Assembly (NCBI GenBank): GCA_025201345.1
Contig: JAIXMG010000015.1
Location: 434,001 to 498,000 of the forward strand
Length of the DNA stretch: 64,000 nucleotides
Direction of reading: 5' to 3'
DNA from: Thamnidium elegans
Lineage: Eukaryota > Mucoromycota > Mucoromycetes > Mucorales > Mucoraceae
In this document: positions 46,801 to 57,317 of the stretch, piece after piece
Position numbering within the stretch: position 1 is the stretch's first letter
Layout of the letters: each line of letters begins with the position of its first letter
Position numbers and translations under genes: made by a program
The notes under the pieces: model-generated
What the model was told of the DNA's origin: nothing
The model's database searches: none
The model's input: the letters and a program-made list of their open reading frames with translations, nothing else

Positions 46801-48293
46801 TCAGAGTCTTCAGGAATAGTTGGATAAGAGGGAAAATGAATACGAGAACTAGTAGGAGAATCCGTCAAGAGAGGAGAGAAAGAACCATCGATATCACCAG
46901 CACCACCGCCAGCACTACCCCCAATACGAGGTGTAGGAGAAGTAGACCTTGAACTAAGTTCACTATTAGGAGCCGACAATTCACTAAACCCCGTTAAAGT
47001 AGTTGCAGGTGTATTGAAGCCACCTGTACGACTAGCATTATTATTACTAAATTTACGTCTCATTGGATTTAATCTTGCGTCCAAACGTTCAGGTACTTCT
47101 TCCACCGAAGTATCTTGCTTTATATCAAATAAAACTTCAGCGCCCTCCGGTAAAAATCTGATTTCAACAGGAGATTCACTGACATTATTCAACACGATTT
47201 GCTGTACAGCCCAAGTGCCCGAAATACAATCACCAAAGTCTACTACGTTACCACTACTGACAATCAGAGTTTCCTTTCTTAAAACGGATCGAACAGTTGC
47301 ATGCACCTTTGTTTGTACAACGTTACGTGTGTCATTTGCATTTTCAACTTGTAAATCGTAATTAAATTCACCTACTTCTTTTGGCATAAACAACATGCGT
47401 ACTTGTTTACTTGAATAACTTGAGATGGGGTGATCTTTATTTAAAGCATCACCAGTATCCGCATCAATAAATTGTAAGGTATCTATTTCAACGGAAAGAT
47501 CCATGGTATTTAAGAGCCAATAAAGATCAATTTCTGATCGATTTTGAATCGTGAAATCTTTATGGTAAGTTTCTCCCAATACGCAATCGTCAAAATTTAA
47601 GCCGGTTTCTGCAACATCGGTCCATAACGCAGATTGACATACACTTGCTCTGAATTTAATCGATACTTGGTAATCAGCTAAACTTGAAGTAGACAAAACG
47701 TCTTTATTGCCATCATCCATTGCATTACTATTATTATTATTATTACTAGTTGATATCATAGGCGTATTGGAATTATTATAATAACCAAAGAAAAAAAGAC
47801 TGCCAGTAACATTAAACATATTAAATGTCTCTGTATCATCTGCCACCGTAATATCAAAATCATCATCTTCTTCTGTAGTCAAATGTGTTGTATCTGGTAA
47901 AAATGCCAATATAAACGAACGGGATTGTCTTGGTTCCAATTCGATTTGGTCAACGTGATTGATATAATTAAACAACTGATTGAATGGATATTCTTCTGCT
48001 TCACGAGACCAGCCCACCGTATTGGTTGTAATGACATTATCAAGTAAGGCTGGTAGATTGGAAATATTTTCGTTTTCTAATTGAAAAGCAATCTGGTTTC
48101 GTAAATTAGAGCGCATTTTGACAACTATAGGTTGATCAGATAGATTACGCATGTTTAACCGTCGAAGGGCATGTAAACCATTAAGGTAGACATTGTCTAG
48201 AGTGATTCGACCATGAAGTCCAGATAATTCAAACATTGGTGCTACTGCTGCTTTTTCTAAACTGGCAGGTTCATGCGTACTGACATTGTTCAT
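40326..48293 (-). CDS. Giant multi-Ig-like (ASH/HYDIN-type repeat) protein, 2655 aa
   Basis: Single uninterrupted frame of 7968 nt. The protein is made of repeated beta-rich modules with the pattern 'x-D/N-F/L-G ... F-x-I-x-N-x-S/R-x-x-P', for example KVINFGDTDVGTLKSLPINI, INFGLVERNERHAKTIVLHN, VINLGYTDLLQKEFYGAFTI and IDLGKIGHSTSYKPVRFEFQ. This is the signature of ASH/MSP/HYDIN immunoglobulin-like domains. Low-complexity Ser/Thr/Asn linkers interrupt it; near residues 1370-1480 there is a Lys-rich coiled-coil stretch (EEEIENLEQKLKIAKRKAQP) followed by Ser/Thr runs and an Ala run. No signal peptide or membrane segment. In animals such domains belong to ciliary or centrosomal scaffolds; a fungal role is unknown, perhaps a cytoskeletal scaffold. 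I cannot name an orthologue. Confidence 0.85.
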
Positions 48294-48928
48294 TATTAAA
48301 AAAAAAAGTGGATGGAAAGGTTGTGAATTACTGAATCGTTTATGTGTATAGTTGGTATGCGGGCACTTTTTTTTTTTTTTTTGTGGTTGTTTTCTTCAGC
48401 AGAAAAAAAAATATGTGACACTAGAACATTGTTGTAAGTAAAATACACATGTATAAAAAAGTCAAAAGTTAAATAGTTACATGTTTTAGAAAGAAGTAAT
48501 CTTTATATATACAAAAGGCCAGGTTTTGACTTTCAACCTTCTTGCTCTGTATTTTTCTTTTTTTTTTTGTAGTCAAGTAAGAAAAAGAAGAAAAAAAATA
48601 GCTGTTATATAAAAAAAAATTATGACAAGAACATCTCTTTAAAAAAATCTTGTATCACGTGAACTAAAACAACAGGTCTGGCTGTATAACCATAGGAAGG
48701 GGTGATTAATTTGATGCCCAAGGGCACCCGAACTTTTTATTATTTAGATAAATATATAAATTGCATAGTAAATATGGCTATAGGTTATTCCGAAGTAAGT
48801 ATTTGTCTGCGTTCTTGACTTGTAAATACAGAAAAAATGCGCTGGCTTTTACACAGTAATAGGAATACGTATATATTTTTTTTTTTTTTGGCTTATAAAA
48901 AGAAGATATCTTACAGAAGACGCTATTT
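48294..48928. other. Intergenic upstream of the giant protein
   Basis: AT-rich with T runs (48368-48382). No gene, RNA or repeat recognised. Confidence 0.4.
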
Positions 48929-49447
48929 TTAATATACATCAGGCGTGAGACTAAGGATTTGATCAAATAAGTCAATATTGACGGAATTTATACCAACTAA
49001 GAGAAGAGGAGATTGTAACAGATCCAAATCATGACCACTCTTCTGCTCGGTTATAGATTTAATTACAGGATTTACTTCGCTATATATTTTACGCAAACAA
49101 AGTTCCATTACTGATTGCTCAAATTCATTTAAAGTCGACTTCTTTAAAAGAGATACGGCCGATTTTAGTAATAGGGGGCGTCGATCTCAAATTTCATTAT
49201 ATGCAAAATAATAAGTTGGAAGAGGACGATGAAGCTTATAGTTAGCATTGTTATTTATAATATGAAGAGTAAAAAATAAATGACCGATAAAAATTGCAGA
49301 ATATTGACGTCCCCATAATGAAATATACAATATAACATTCGGGTGGAGTACTTTTGAGCATTTTTGACAACAAGTGCTCTTATGCACTGTAGTTACTTTA
49401 AGAAGAACATTATCCTTATGTATGAACATAAAAGAAAACAAAAACAC
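48929..49447 (-). pseudogene. Hypothetical coding relic with an in-frame stop
   Basis: One minus frame is open from 49447 to a TGA at 49187-49189 and then stays open in the same frame to TAA at 48929-48931. The first part has a Cys pair cluster (KSTCCQKCSKVLHPNV) and hydrophobic segments. The second (SAVSLLKKSTLNEFEQSVME ... DLDLLQSPLLLVGINSVN) has the composition of a folded helical domain. The single TGA and lack of a recognisable start suggest a relic. No family recognised. Confidence 0.4.
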
Positions 49448-50055
49448 TAGAAAAAAAGCAGAATAATTAATATAAGCTCCTTTAAAAGACGTCCATATAA
49501 AAAAAAATACTTACTGGTATATATTGTTAAAAACGAAAAGAGAAAAGATAGGGTATATACGGTTTAAGTTGATAAAATAGGTTAAGAAAATAGAGATCCA
49601 TTTTCCCATATAATCTATTTAATCACTTTTGTATAAGAACATGTCTACTACACTTTTTTTTTTTTTTTTTTTTTTTGCCTGATAGTTTAAATAGAACGCC
49701 CATGTTCGGCTGCACATAGTTAGGTAAGTGCTATGAGGCTGTGCATACCTTTGTATTTTGATACAATTGAAAAGGATATCATTAATTGTAATTGATTATT
49801 AAGCCAAAGTAAAAATCCAACGTGATTGGCCTTAAAATAGAATTCGAGTAACCAAATATGATAAACCTTTTTTTTTCCTTTTGATACCAAACACATTATA
49901 GCGTCATTTATAAATGGTTGGTAATGCAATATTTGGCTGTATAAATAAATAAAAGGATGCAAAACAAATAAACACGCTTCTTTTTCTTTTTTTTTTTCTA
50001 GTCTTCTCAACAAAATACAATTCATCGTATTCAACATATTCAAACTTGTTTAACT
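49448..50055. other. Promoter region of glutathione reductase
   Basis: No coding sequence recognised. There is a 23-base T run near 49653-49676, and a T-rich pyrimidine tract (49979-50000) precedes the ATG, as is common for fungal promoters. Confidence 0.35.
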
Positions 50056-51522
50056 ATGGCTCCAGTTTCAAAAGCATCTAAAAAACTATTTGATTATATT
50101 GTTATTGGTGGTGGTTCAGGAGGTATGGCTTCTGCCAGAAGAGCAGCCGGTATCCATGGCGCTTCTGTAGCATTGATTGAAGCACACAGCGTATTAGGCG
50201 GTACTTGTGTCAACGTAGGTTGCGTTCCCAAGAAAGTAATGTGGAACACTGCTTCTATCTATGAAACCTTACGTCAAGCCAAAGGATACGGATACGAATT
50301 TAGTGACGTTAAATTTAATTGGGCTGTAATAAAAGCAAAACGCGATGCCTACATTAAACGATTGAATGGCATTTACGATAACAATCTTGCCAAAGAAAAA
50401 GTAGAACATTTACACGGTCATGCTAGTTTTGTGAATGCTTCCACCATTAGCATTACAAGAGAAGGCGCTGATGCCATTGAGATTGAAGGTAAACATATTT
50501 TAATCGCTACAGGTGGTCATGCTATTATTCCTCAAGTACCAGGCCGTGACCTTGGTATTAGTTCCGATGGCTTCTTTGAACTTGAAGAGCAACCAAAACG
50601 CGTAGCTGTAGTTGGAACTGGTTATATTGGCGTTGAACTTGCTGGTATCTTTCATGCACTTGGGTCAGATGTCACTATCTTTTCTCGTACCAAACAAATC
50701 TTGAGAAAGTTTGATCCTATTATAAAAGATACTTTATTGGATCATATGAAAAAGCAAGGTGTTCATTTTACGTTTGATTCTAAAGTTACTGCTTTAAGGA
50801 AGTCTGGCAACGGTATTATCGTTGACTTTGAATCCGACGGTCAAAAAGGCGAACTTGAAGTAGATTGTGTTCTTTGGGCTGTGGGTCGTGCTGCTAATAC
50901 TAAAGAGTTAAATGTTGAAGCTGCAGGTGTTAAGGTGGATGATAAACAACAGATTGTTACTGATGAGTATCAAAATACCTCTGCAAAAAATGTTTATTCT
51001 CTTGGTGATGTAATTGGAAAAGCTGAATTAACTCCTGGTTAGTACCTCGCAGGAAAAAAAAAAGAGTACTATTTGACTTATTAATATGTATATATTATAG
51101 TTGCAATTGCTGCAGGTCGCAAGTTATCTGATCGTCTCTTTGGAGGTCCTCAATTCGCGCACTCTAAACTTGACTATATAAATATCCCTACTGTTGTATT
51201 TTCACATCCTACCATTGGTACAATTGGTTATACTGAACCCGAAGCTCGTGAAAAGTTTGGAGATGAAAACATAAAGACGTATGTAACCAGATTTGGAAAC
51301 ATGTACTTTAGTGTTCTTGATGAAAAAGAGCCTACGGCTTATAAACTTATTGTAACCGGTAAAGAAGAAAAAGTAGTTGGCCTTCATATTATTGGTAAAG
51401 ATAGTGATGAAATGCTTCAAGGCTTTGGTGTAGCTATCCGTATGGGAGCAACGAAAGCTGATTTCGATTCATGTGTTGCTATTCATCCTACTTCTTCTGA
51501 AGAATTAGTTACATTACGCTAA
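50056..51522 (+). CDS. GLR1: Glutathione reductase
   Basis: Spliced model: join(50056..51037,51101..51522), 1404 nt, 467 aa, one 63-bp GT-AG intron; usual family length. NADPH-dependent flavoenzyme that reduces oxidised glutathione. The FAD dinucleotide-binding motif is [18 protein letters not shown] near residue 15; the redox-active disulphide is [13 protein letters not shown] (Cys 51 and Cys 56); the NADPH fold is [20 protein letters not shown]; and the C-terminal dimer-interface motif [13 protein letters not shown] supplies the catalytic His-Glu pair. There is no obvious mitochondrial presequence at the N-terminus, so this model is cytosolic. The stop lies only 35 bp from the stop of the convergent SPCS2 gene, so the 3' UTRs must overlap. 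Confidence 0.97.
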
Positions 51523-51557
51523 AAAAAAATAAAAGTTTTTTTTTTTATTTATTTATT

Positions 51558-52317
51558 TTAATTATCATGCAACTTGTTTTTAAGTGTAGTTAAAAAAGTT
51601 GTCAAGTCTTTATCCATTGCTTCAGGGACCAAAACACCTTTAGTTGTGAACCATCTGGCTACATTAGGTTCAACTTGATAACTAACTGATTTCCCATTTG
51701 ATTTATATGTCATGTTCAATTTATAAATTGATGAATATTTATTCATACCACCGGAAATTGTCAATGATCCTGTCACCTAATTTTACTCTGCGTTAAGCTT
51801 TTTTATATTTAATCTTTTTTTTTATTATTAAACTTACTTTTCCGTCCACTTTTTGATATCCAATGAAAATTTGATCCTTTTCAACCAAAAAAGTATAAGC
51901 AAAAGCAATAGCTTGAATAATCCAGTAAGCAACAACACATAAAGTTGTTACAGTAAGTGCTTGATTAAAGCTAGTCTTATATTCATATAAAAACGCACCT
52001 CCTGCAATAAAACAAGAAATATAACCCAAGAATAATTTGACATCAGTATGAACGTGAGATTGAGTAAAGTTCAAATCGGTAGAATAAAACTAAAAGGCAT
52101 ATAAGTATCTAGATTCCAAAAAAAAATGTCTAAAACCAAATATATTTTACTCGAGCAAGTTCATCATCAACGGCGTTTTTAAGTTGAGTACCGTCATATA
52201 CGTTGGAAACTTCGACGGGTTCTATTCATTATTTTTGTTACTTATAAATGCTTTTTTTATTATTATTATTATAGCGTATATAAATGTGTAATTACCTTTC
52301 ACTTCGGTTTGAGACAT
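51558..52317 (-). CDS. SPCS2: Signal peptidase complex subunit 2 (SPC25/SPCS2)
   Basis: Spliced model: complement(join(51558..51776,51838..52089,52151..52221,52296..52317)), 564 nt, 187 aa, three GT-AG introns; the first coding exon is 22 nt. Non-catalytic subunit of the ER signal peptidase that helps dock the complex near the translocon. The sequence shows LKNAVDDELAR, the family SHVHTDVKLFLGYISCFIAG entry into the first membrane helix, a second helix VTTLCVVAYWIIQAIAFAYT, and a cytosolic domain with YQVEPNVARWFTTKGVLVPE. The size is typical. It is divergent from the first cassette gene, with start codons about 225 bp apart. Confidence 0.93.
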
Positions 52318-52542
52318 GGTGTTATAATAAGAGATGAAAAAAGAAGAAAAGAAAATAAACATAATAATGCACGCGATTAATTTTATATAATCACAGTCCA
52401 TCCAGTCTCAAACAAACACGCAGATGCGAGAGAGGAAATTTTTCAGTGTATCATTGTTTTTTCAAGTTCAGAATAACCTTTTTTCGTAGGATCGAAAAAG
52501 AAAAAAAAACTTAATGTACCTTTCTTTTTCTTCTTTAAAACA

Positions 52543-53350
52543 ATGGGAGGTATTCTATCCAAACCAAATACATTTGCAGAAGTAATGAATGATTTCCGAA
52601 TAACAAATGAAGAGTATCAACTTTTATACGACAATAATCTAGTAATATGTCAAATTATTTGTAATATCATTGGTGAACAAATGAAAAATGTTGTTCGTGA
52701 ATGTACTCGAAACCGTATTACACTAGAGAATATCCAACGCGAATTAAAAAATAGTTTATAAAACAAAACGGTTCGATTCTATTAATAAGTTCAAGATCTG
52801 TAAAGATTCTAAAAGTTTATTAAAGGATTTAGAAGTAACAAAAGAACAAAACGAAATAAGCAAACAAGGTCTTGAAGGAATACTAGAATCTATCTCGGAA
52901 GAAAAAGAGATTATGGATAAAAATGTATTTAATCAGATCAGTCGGTTTATTGGTAGAATAATACCGGTTTATTTTTTGGGTCTATCAGTCAAAATCATCA
53001 CTTATTGCAAAGAACACAAGGCTAAAAGGTTATCAGAATGTTTATATTACCTGGTCGAGTATATGTCGAGCTTACAACAATACTGTATAGAATTTGACTC
53101 GCTCATATCTACATTAATAGAAGGACTAACCAATTATATTGACTCTTTTGAAAAAAATACAACTTATTGTTTCTTAACTGATGCTAAGGTAGAAAAATTA
53201 TCTAGTAAGATGATATTAGAGGTCGATACTTTACGAACCTGTCTTTTACAGGTTGAATTAAGAGCAAAAGAAATTTCTAAAAGTACCCCAGATTTTAAAA
53301 AAAAAACCTCCCACTCCATAATTAAAATAAATAACCCTTTTTTTACGTAA
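52543..53350 (+). pseudogene. Cassette gene A, upstream copy (frameshifted helical protein)
   Basis: Paralogue of the intact gene at 53923. The frame from 52543 stops at 52759-52761; beyond the A-rich run near 52745-52751 the homology to the intact copy (ENIQRELK... then SEEKEIMDKNVFNQISRFIG, AKRLSECLYYLVEYMSSLQQ) continues in another frame to 53350. A one-base length change in that run would explain the break. The copy also lacks about 35 codons that encode the central hydrophobic segment of the intact protein. The start differs: MGGILSKPN fits the N-myristoylation pattern M-G-x-x-x-S, absent from the intact copy. The leader (CTTTCTTTTTCTTCTTTAAAACA) resembles that of the intact gene. No known family recognised. 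Confidence 0.6.
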
Positions 53351-53398
53351 AGAAACCCTTTTTTTTTATATATATATACTTCTTTCTGGTTTTATTAT

Positions 53399-53746
53399 AT
53401 GCCATTATCTATTACGAATCTTGGTGGCTTCATGACGCATGCCGCAGTTTATGGTTTAGTAAGATATATATATCCTACAAATAACGTCTTTGAAATAATC
53501 AACCAAAACTCTGATCGCATTTCATTCGGTGTCCAAGGTTTCGACAAAGAACTGGCCTCTCTTCATTCCCTTTGCTACCTCTACGCCAAAGACTATTTCT
53601 TGACCAAGTATCGTCAGCACAGTATTCGTTTAAATGTCCTCAATCCATTTAATCAATTATATCTCTCGCCCTCTTGTTCAGTTCTATTCCAGGAGGTATT
53701 CGGACACATTTTTGAAGCTTTATTTTCTTTATTTTCGATCAAGTAG
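53399..53746 (+). pseudogene. Cassette gene B, upstream copy (truncated/rearranged)
   Basis: The first ~36 residues (THAAVYGLVRYIYPTNNVFE) are clearly related to the start of the intact gene B at 54875 (THITIYGLIGFMYHTNAVFK). After that the frame (IRLNVLNPFNQLYLSPSCSV) bears no relation to gene B. This suggests that a deletion or rearrangement replaced the body of the gene. A following short frame to 53867 is also unrelated. It sits about 50 bp after A copy 1, in the same order as the intact pair. Confidence 0.5.
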
Positions 53747-53922
53747 TTTTACTGCCTTAAAAACATACAAACAACATTTTTTACAAAGATCAATTGACTC
53801 CATTTATAATTTCGCTTGTATCCCTCTTTTTAGATATGTGGCATTTAAAAATGAAATAAAAATCTGATTAAACGAAAAAAAAAAAGCTATCTGCACCTTT
53901 CTTCTTTTTCTTTTTAAAACAA

Positions 53923-54786
53923 ATGGAAGATACGTTACTAAAAACAATTTCAGAATTAACTACAGACTTTCAAGCGTTAAATGAACACCAAATCTCATTC
54001 AACCTATACCTAGAAACAAGTCAAAATATTTATAACGTCTTTTGTCAACAGATGCGAAATGTTGTTAATGGATGTGTTCGAAGCCGTAATACGCTAGAGA
54101 ACATCCTATGCGAATTAGACATAGCCTATGAGACGAAACGGTTTGATTTTATTAACTCGTTTGAGATCCGTAACGATACTAAAAAGTTGTTAAAGCATTT
54201 GGAAGAGACCGGACAACAAAACGAAATCATTAAAAACGATATCGAAAAAATAATAAAGTTGATCTCGGATGAAAAACAAATTGAAAATGGTAAATTCTTT
54301 AATAAGATGTGCCGTGTTGTTGATAGAACAATGCCAGACAACCTCAGCCAACTCGTTCCTATTTGTTTTTTTGTGGTGTCAAATTTGACTTTTCATCATA
54401 ATGATTACACTCTCCCAAAAATAGCAGTAGATGTTTTGTTTACAGGTGTACTAGCCAATACAATCATTTATTGCAAAGTACACGAAGCTGAAATGTTATC
54501 AGAGCTTACAAGCAAATTAATCCGACATATGTCTTGGTTAGAGCAACATTCTAAAGACTTTGGCTTGTTTGTCTCAACAGTAATAAAAGAGCTCATCAAT
54601 TCTATTAATTCTGCCGAAAAGAATATAGCTTATAATTCCTTAACAGGTGTCAGAGTAGAAAAACTGACTAGTAAAATGATAAAAGAAATTGGTGCTTTAC
54701 GAACCAGTTTTTTTCAGGTTGAATTGAGAGCAAGAGCACTTTCTAAAAATACATTAGATTTTAAAAAGAATGAATCCATCAACTAA
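53923..54786 (+). CDS. Cassette gene A, intact: helical protein with central hydrophobic segment
   Basis: Intronless, 287 aa, starting MEDTLLKTISELTTDFQALN. No signal peptide. Residues ~1-125 are charged heptad-like helix (FEIRNDTKKLLKHLEETGQQ). Residues ~140-190 hold hydrophobic stretches (LVPICFFVVSNLTF and IAVDVLFTGVLANTII). Residues ~190-280 return to amphipathic helix (KLTSKMIKEIGALRTSFFQV). This helix/hydrophobic/helix plan recalls two-component alpha-helical pore-forming proteins such as the Hbl/Nhe or ClyA-related groups, but there is no motif-level match I can name. The start is supported by the shared CTTTCTTCTTTTTCTTTTTAAAACAA leader. Gene B follows 88 bp later on the same strand, suggesting co-function. 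Function unknown. Confidence 0.7.
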   Translation: MEDTLLKTISELTTDFQALNEHQISFNLYLETSQNIYNVFCQQMRNVVNGCVRSRNTLENILCELDIAYETKRFDFINSFEIRNDTKKLLKHLEETGQQNEIIKNDIEKIIKLISDEKQIENGKFFNKMCRVVDRTMPDNLSQLVPICFFVVSNLTFHHNDYTLPKIAVDVLFTGVLANTIIYCKVHEAEMLSELTSKLIRHMSWLEQHSKDFGLFVSTVIKELINSINSAEKNIAYNSLTGVRVEKLTSKMIKEIGALRTSFFQVELRARALSKNTLDFKKNESIN

Positions 54787-54874
54787 ATAAACATTGCCTT
54801 TTTTTTTTTCTATAAAGAAACCGTTTTTTTTTTCTTTTATATATTCTTCTTTCTTCTTCTGTCATTATATAGAT

Positions 54875-55729
54875 ATGCCATTAATTAATAATCCAAATAT
54901 CAATACTGCCATAACGCATATAACAATATATGGTCTTATAGGCTTTATGTACCATACAAACGCGGTCTTTAAAGAAATCGACCAAGTCCTTCTAGGTTTA
55001 GCAAGCACAACCTGTTCTGAATTGCTTACACTTAAAGACTGTATGAAAGATATTCAAGTTGAGTGTATGAAGTGTGATAAAGTTGTAAAAGATATGAAAG
55101 AAGCTTTATTCTATGCCGAAGAAACTCAAAGTTTTGCTCGAATTGATGTAGTCGTAATGAAAGAAGTATGTCAGACTCTACTCAATATATTTCAAGTGCT
55201 TGCTAATACGAACGAAAGAGTTCATAGCCAAGGAGATTTGTTCGATTCTAGCCTATCAAAAACGATAGAACGGTTCGAGTTTAGTCGTAAACTATACAAG
55301 TGGAAATATCGTGTTGCGGGTGCTATCGTGGGTAGTGTCTTTACTGGGTCTGTTCTAGGGACGCTTGTTGGCGTATGTGCGACACATTTAGGTACGTACT
55401 GTACATCCTATTCAAAGAGCCGTACCGATATAATATTGAGAAAAGTTCATGCTGACGCCCAAAAAATAACTGATACGGCTGATAGTTCATTAGATACCAT
55501 GGGTGGCATTGTCAACCGTCTACAAGATCAGTTTGAATTAGCTTGTAAAAATAACAGAACTAGGACAGAAACAGGTGTTAGAGTCAAAAAGCAAGTAGAC
55601 GAAATGATATACAAGATCTATTTGTTACAAAAAGAATTGGATTTGATGAAAAAAATAGCAAAATCAAACGAAAGATATATCAAGAAAATTATGAGATTGG
55701 AAAATGTTGTCGATCTTTTAAATCTCTAA
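54875..55729 (+). CDS. Cassette gene B, intact: helical protein with Gly-rich hydrophobic hairpin
   Basis: Intronless, 284 aa from the ATG at 54875. An upstream in-frame Met at 54794 would add poly-Phe from T runs, and the leader TTCTTTCTTCTTCTGTCATT resembles that of copy 1, so 54875 is chosen. A short N-terminal hydrophobic stretch (HITIYGLIGFMYHTNAVF) precedes a long helix (LKDCMKDIQVECMKCDKVVK). The middle has a glycine-spaced hydrophobic hairpin (VAGAIVGSVFTGSVLGTLVG, then VCATHLGTY) at about residues 145-175. Long C-terminal coiled-coil-like helices follow (QVDEMIYKIYLLQKELDLMK). The pattern is that of soluble proteins that can insert a hairpin into membranes. It may instead be an intracellular membrane scaffold. 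No known family recognised; partnership with gene A is inferred from adjacency and co-duplication. Confidence 0.7.
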   Translation: MPLINNPNINTAITHITIYGLIGFMYHTNAVFKEIDQVLLGLASTTCSELLTLKDCMKDIQVECMKCDKVVKDMKEALFYAEETQSFARIDVVVMKEVCQTLLNIFQVLANTNERVHSQGDLFDSSLSKTIERFEFSRKLYKWKYRVAGAIVGSVFTGSVLGTLVGVCATHLGTYCTSYSKSRTDIILRKVHADAQKITDTADSSLDTMGGIVNRLQDQFELACKNNRTRTETGVRVKKQVDEMIYKIYLLQKELDLMKKIAKSNERYIKKIMRLENVVDLLNL

Positions 55730-55878
55730 AAAAAAACACATACAAAATAAAAAACCTAGTTTTTATTTATTTTACTTTTTTTTTTTTTTTTTGGGTGAGG
55801 GTGGGGTGGAAGTTACGATAAGTGCACATCATAATACACAAATAAAATCTATACTTTTTATATGTGTGATAAATAGGT

Positions 55879-57052
55879 TTATGATTGTTGATTGATTACA
55901 GCGTGATAATTCTCGGAATTACGCTTGAGAATGTCCAAGACAGGACCAAGAAGACGAGTAAACGCCTTTTTACCAAGTGTGGCGCACTTGAGTCTACCAT
56001 GAGCTACAACAGTAGCTGCTCTAGGGCTATCGTTTAATAAAGCCAATTCTAGAAAGAAAGAAAAAAAAATTGATTTTAAAATTAAAGTTATATAATAATG
56101 ATAAAAATATATATATATATATTTACCACCAAAATAAGAACCTCTTTCCAATTGATTTACTTGTTGTTGAACACCATCAGTATTAGTTTTTAATACAATT
56201 GCTTCACCAGATTCAATAATATAAAATTGGTCTCCTATATCACCCTGCTTTACAACCTCCTGTCCATCTTCAAAATAAACCGATTCCAAGGCATCAGCAA
56301 TCTTGTGTTGTTCATAAGACTCGAGTGACTTTAACAAGATTACTTCAGATAAAAAGATTTCATACATACGTCTCTTACGAGAAGTATTTTCCATCAAAAT
56401 AGTTCTAAAGGTAATACGATCTAAAGCCCAAAGAACGGAATCTGAGGTTGTAATAATTGTTGCAGCACGAGGTGCGTTATACATTAAAGCAAGCTCACCA
56501 AAACTGCCACCTGCCTCATAATTTGTAACTTTAGTTTCACCAATAAAGCAATCCAATGTACCTGACTCAACTACATAAAAATAATCACCAACTCCTCCTT
56601 GTTCAATCACTGTCGTTTGGTTTGGAACGCGTTTTTCCGACATGGCATTAACAACATCTAAATATTGTTCTTCATCTAAGTTACGGAACAAGAAGTTGTT
56701 TCCAATACTAACTTTGATACGTTCAGCCTGTGCTTGCGATTTAGGAATAACAAGTTTAACAAAGTCTTGGTTAGCACTGGGTGCCATAGACTCGGCACTA
56801 ACAGAGGTACGTCTACCACGGTTATAGTTGGTAGGAGGTAAAGAAGGTAATGGCTCTGTTGAGAAATTATCATGTTCTTCATCATCTTCATCGTCCTCAT
56901 CATCTTCATCTTGGTCATCTTGAAGAATCATATGAGTATCGCCCCAATTGATTGCTTGATGTTCGCTATGGTTCATTTGTTGAGGTTGTTGCTCACATAA
57001 AGGATGTAAATCACTAGCATTGGCTATTTTTTTTATATATATATAGGGTTAG

Positions 57053-57084
<32 letters not shown>

Positions 57085-57317
57085 AAATAAATAAAAACAT
57101 ATATATATTTACTATCAAACATTTGGTTGTTATTACTGTTATTGTTGTTTCTATGCGCGAAACGTTGTTCTTCGAGTTTACGAATAAAAAAATTGGAACA
57201 GAACTGGAGAACATCAGCTGGTTGTTCATGACAATACTCATTATGTAAATCGGTCAAGAGTTGCGTATATTCATCAGTTTGAGGCGCAAATTCAAACGGT
57301 TGTTCGTCGGTTATCAT
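55879..57317 (-). CDS. cAMP-dependent protein kinase regulatory subunit
   Basis: Spliced model: complement(join(55879..56048,56127..57023,57113..57317)), 1272 nt, 423 aa, two GT-AG introns. It holds the PKA catalytic subunit inactive until cAMP binds. The N-terminus has an RII-alpha-type dimerisation segment (YTQLLTDLHNEYCHEQPADV). After an acidic linker comes the autoinhibitory substrate-like site GRRTSVSAES (about residue 155). Two cyclic-nucleotide domains follow, each with a complete phosphate-binding cassette: FGELALMYNAPRAATI and, across the last intron, ELALLNDSPRAATVV. Fungal BCY1/PkaR type; Mucorales carry several paralogues and I do not assign a number. The first intron holds a TA/CA dinucleotide microsatellite (57040-57083). 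Confidence 0.95.

Noticed and set aside
57040..57083. CA/TA repeat as a regulatory element
   Set aside because: An ordinary dinucleotide microsatellite within the first intron of the PKA regulatory subunit gene.
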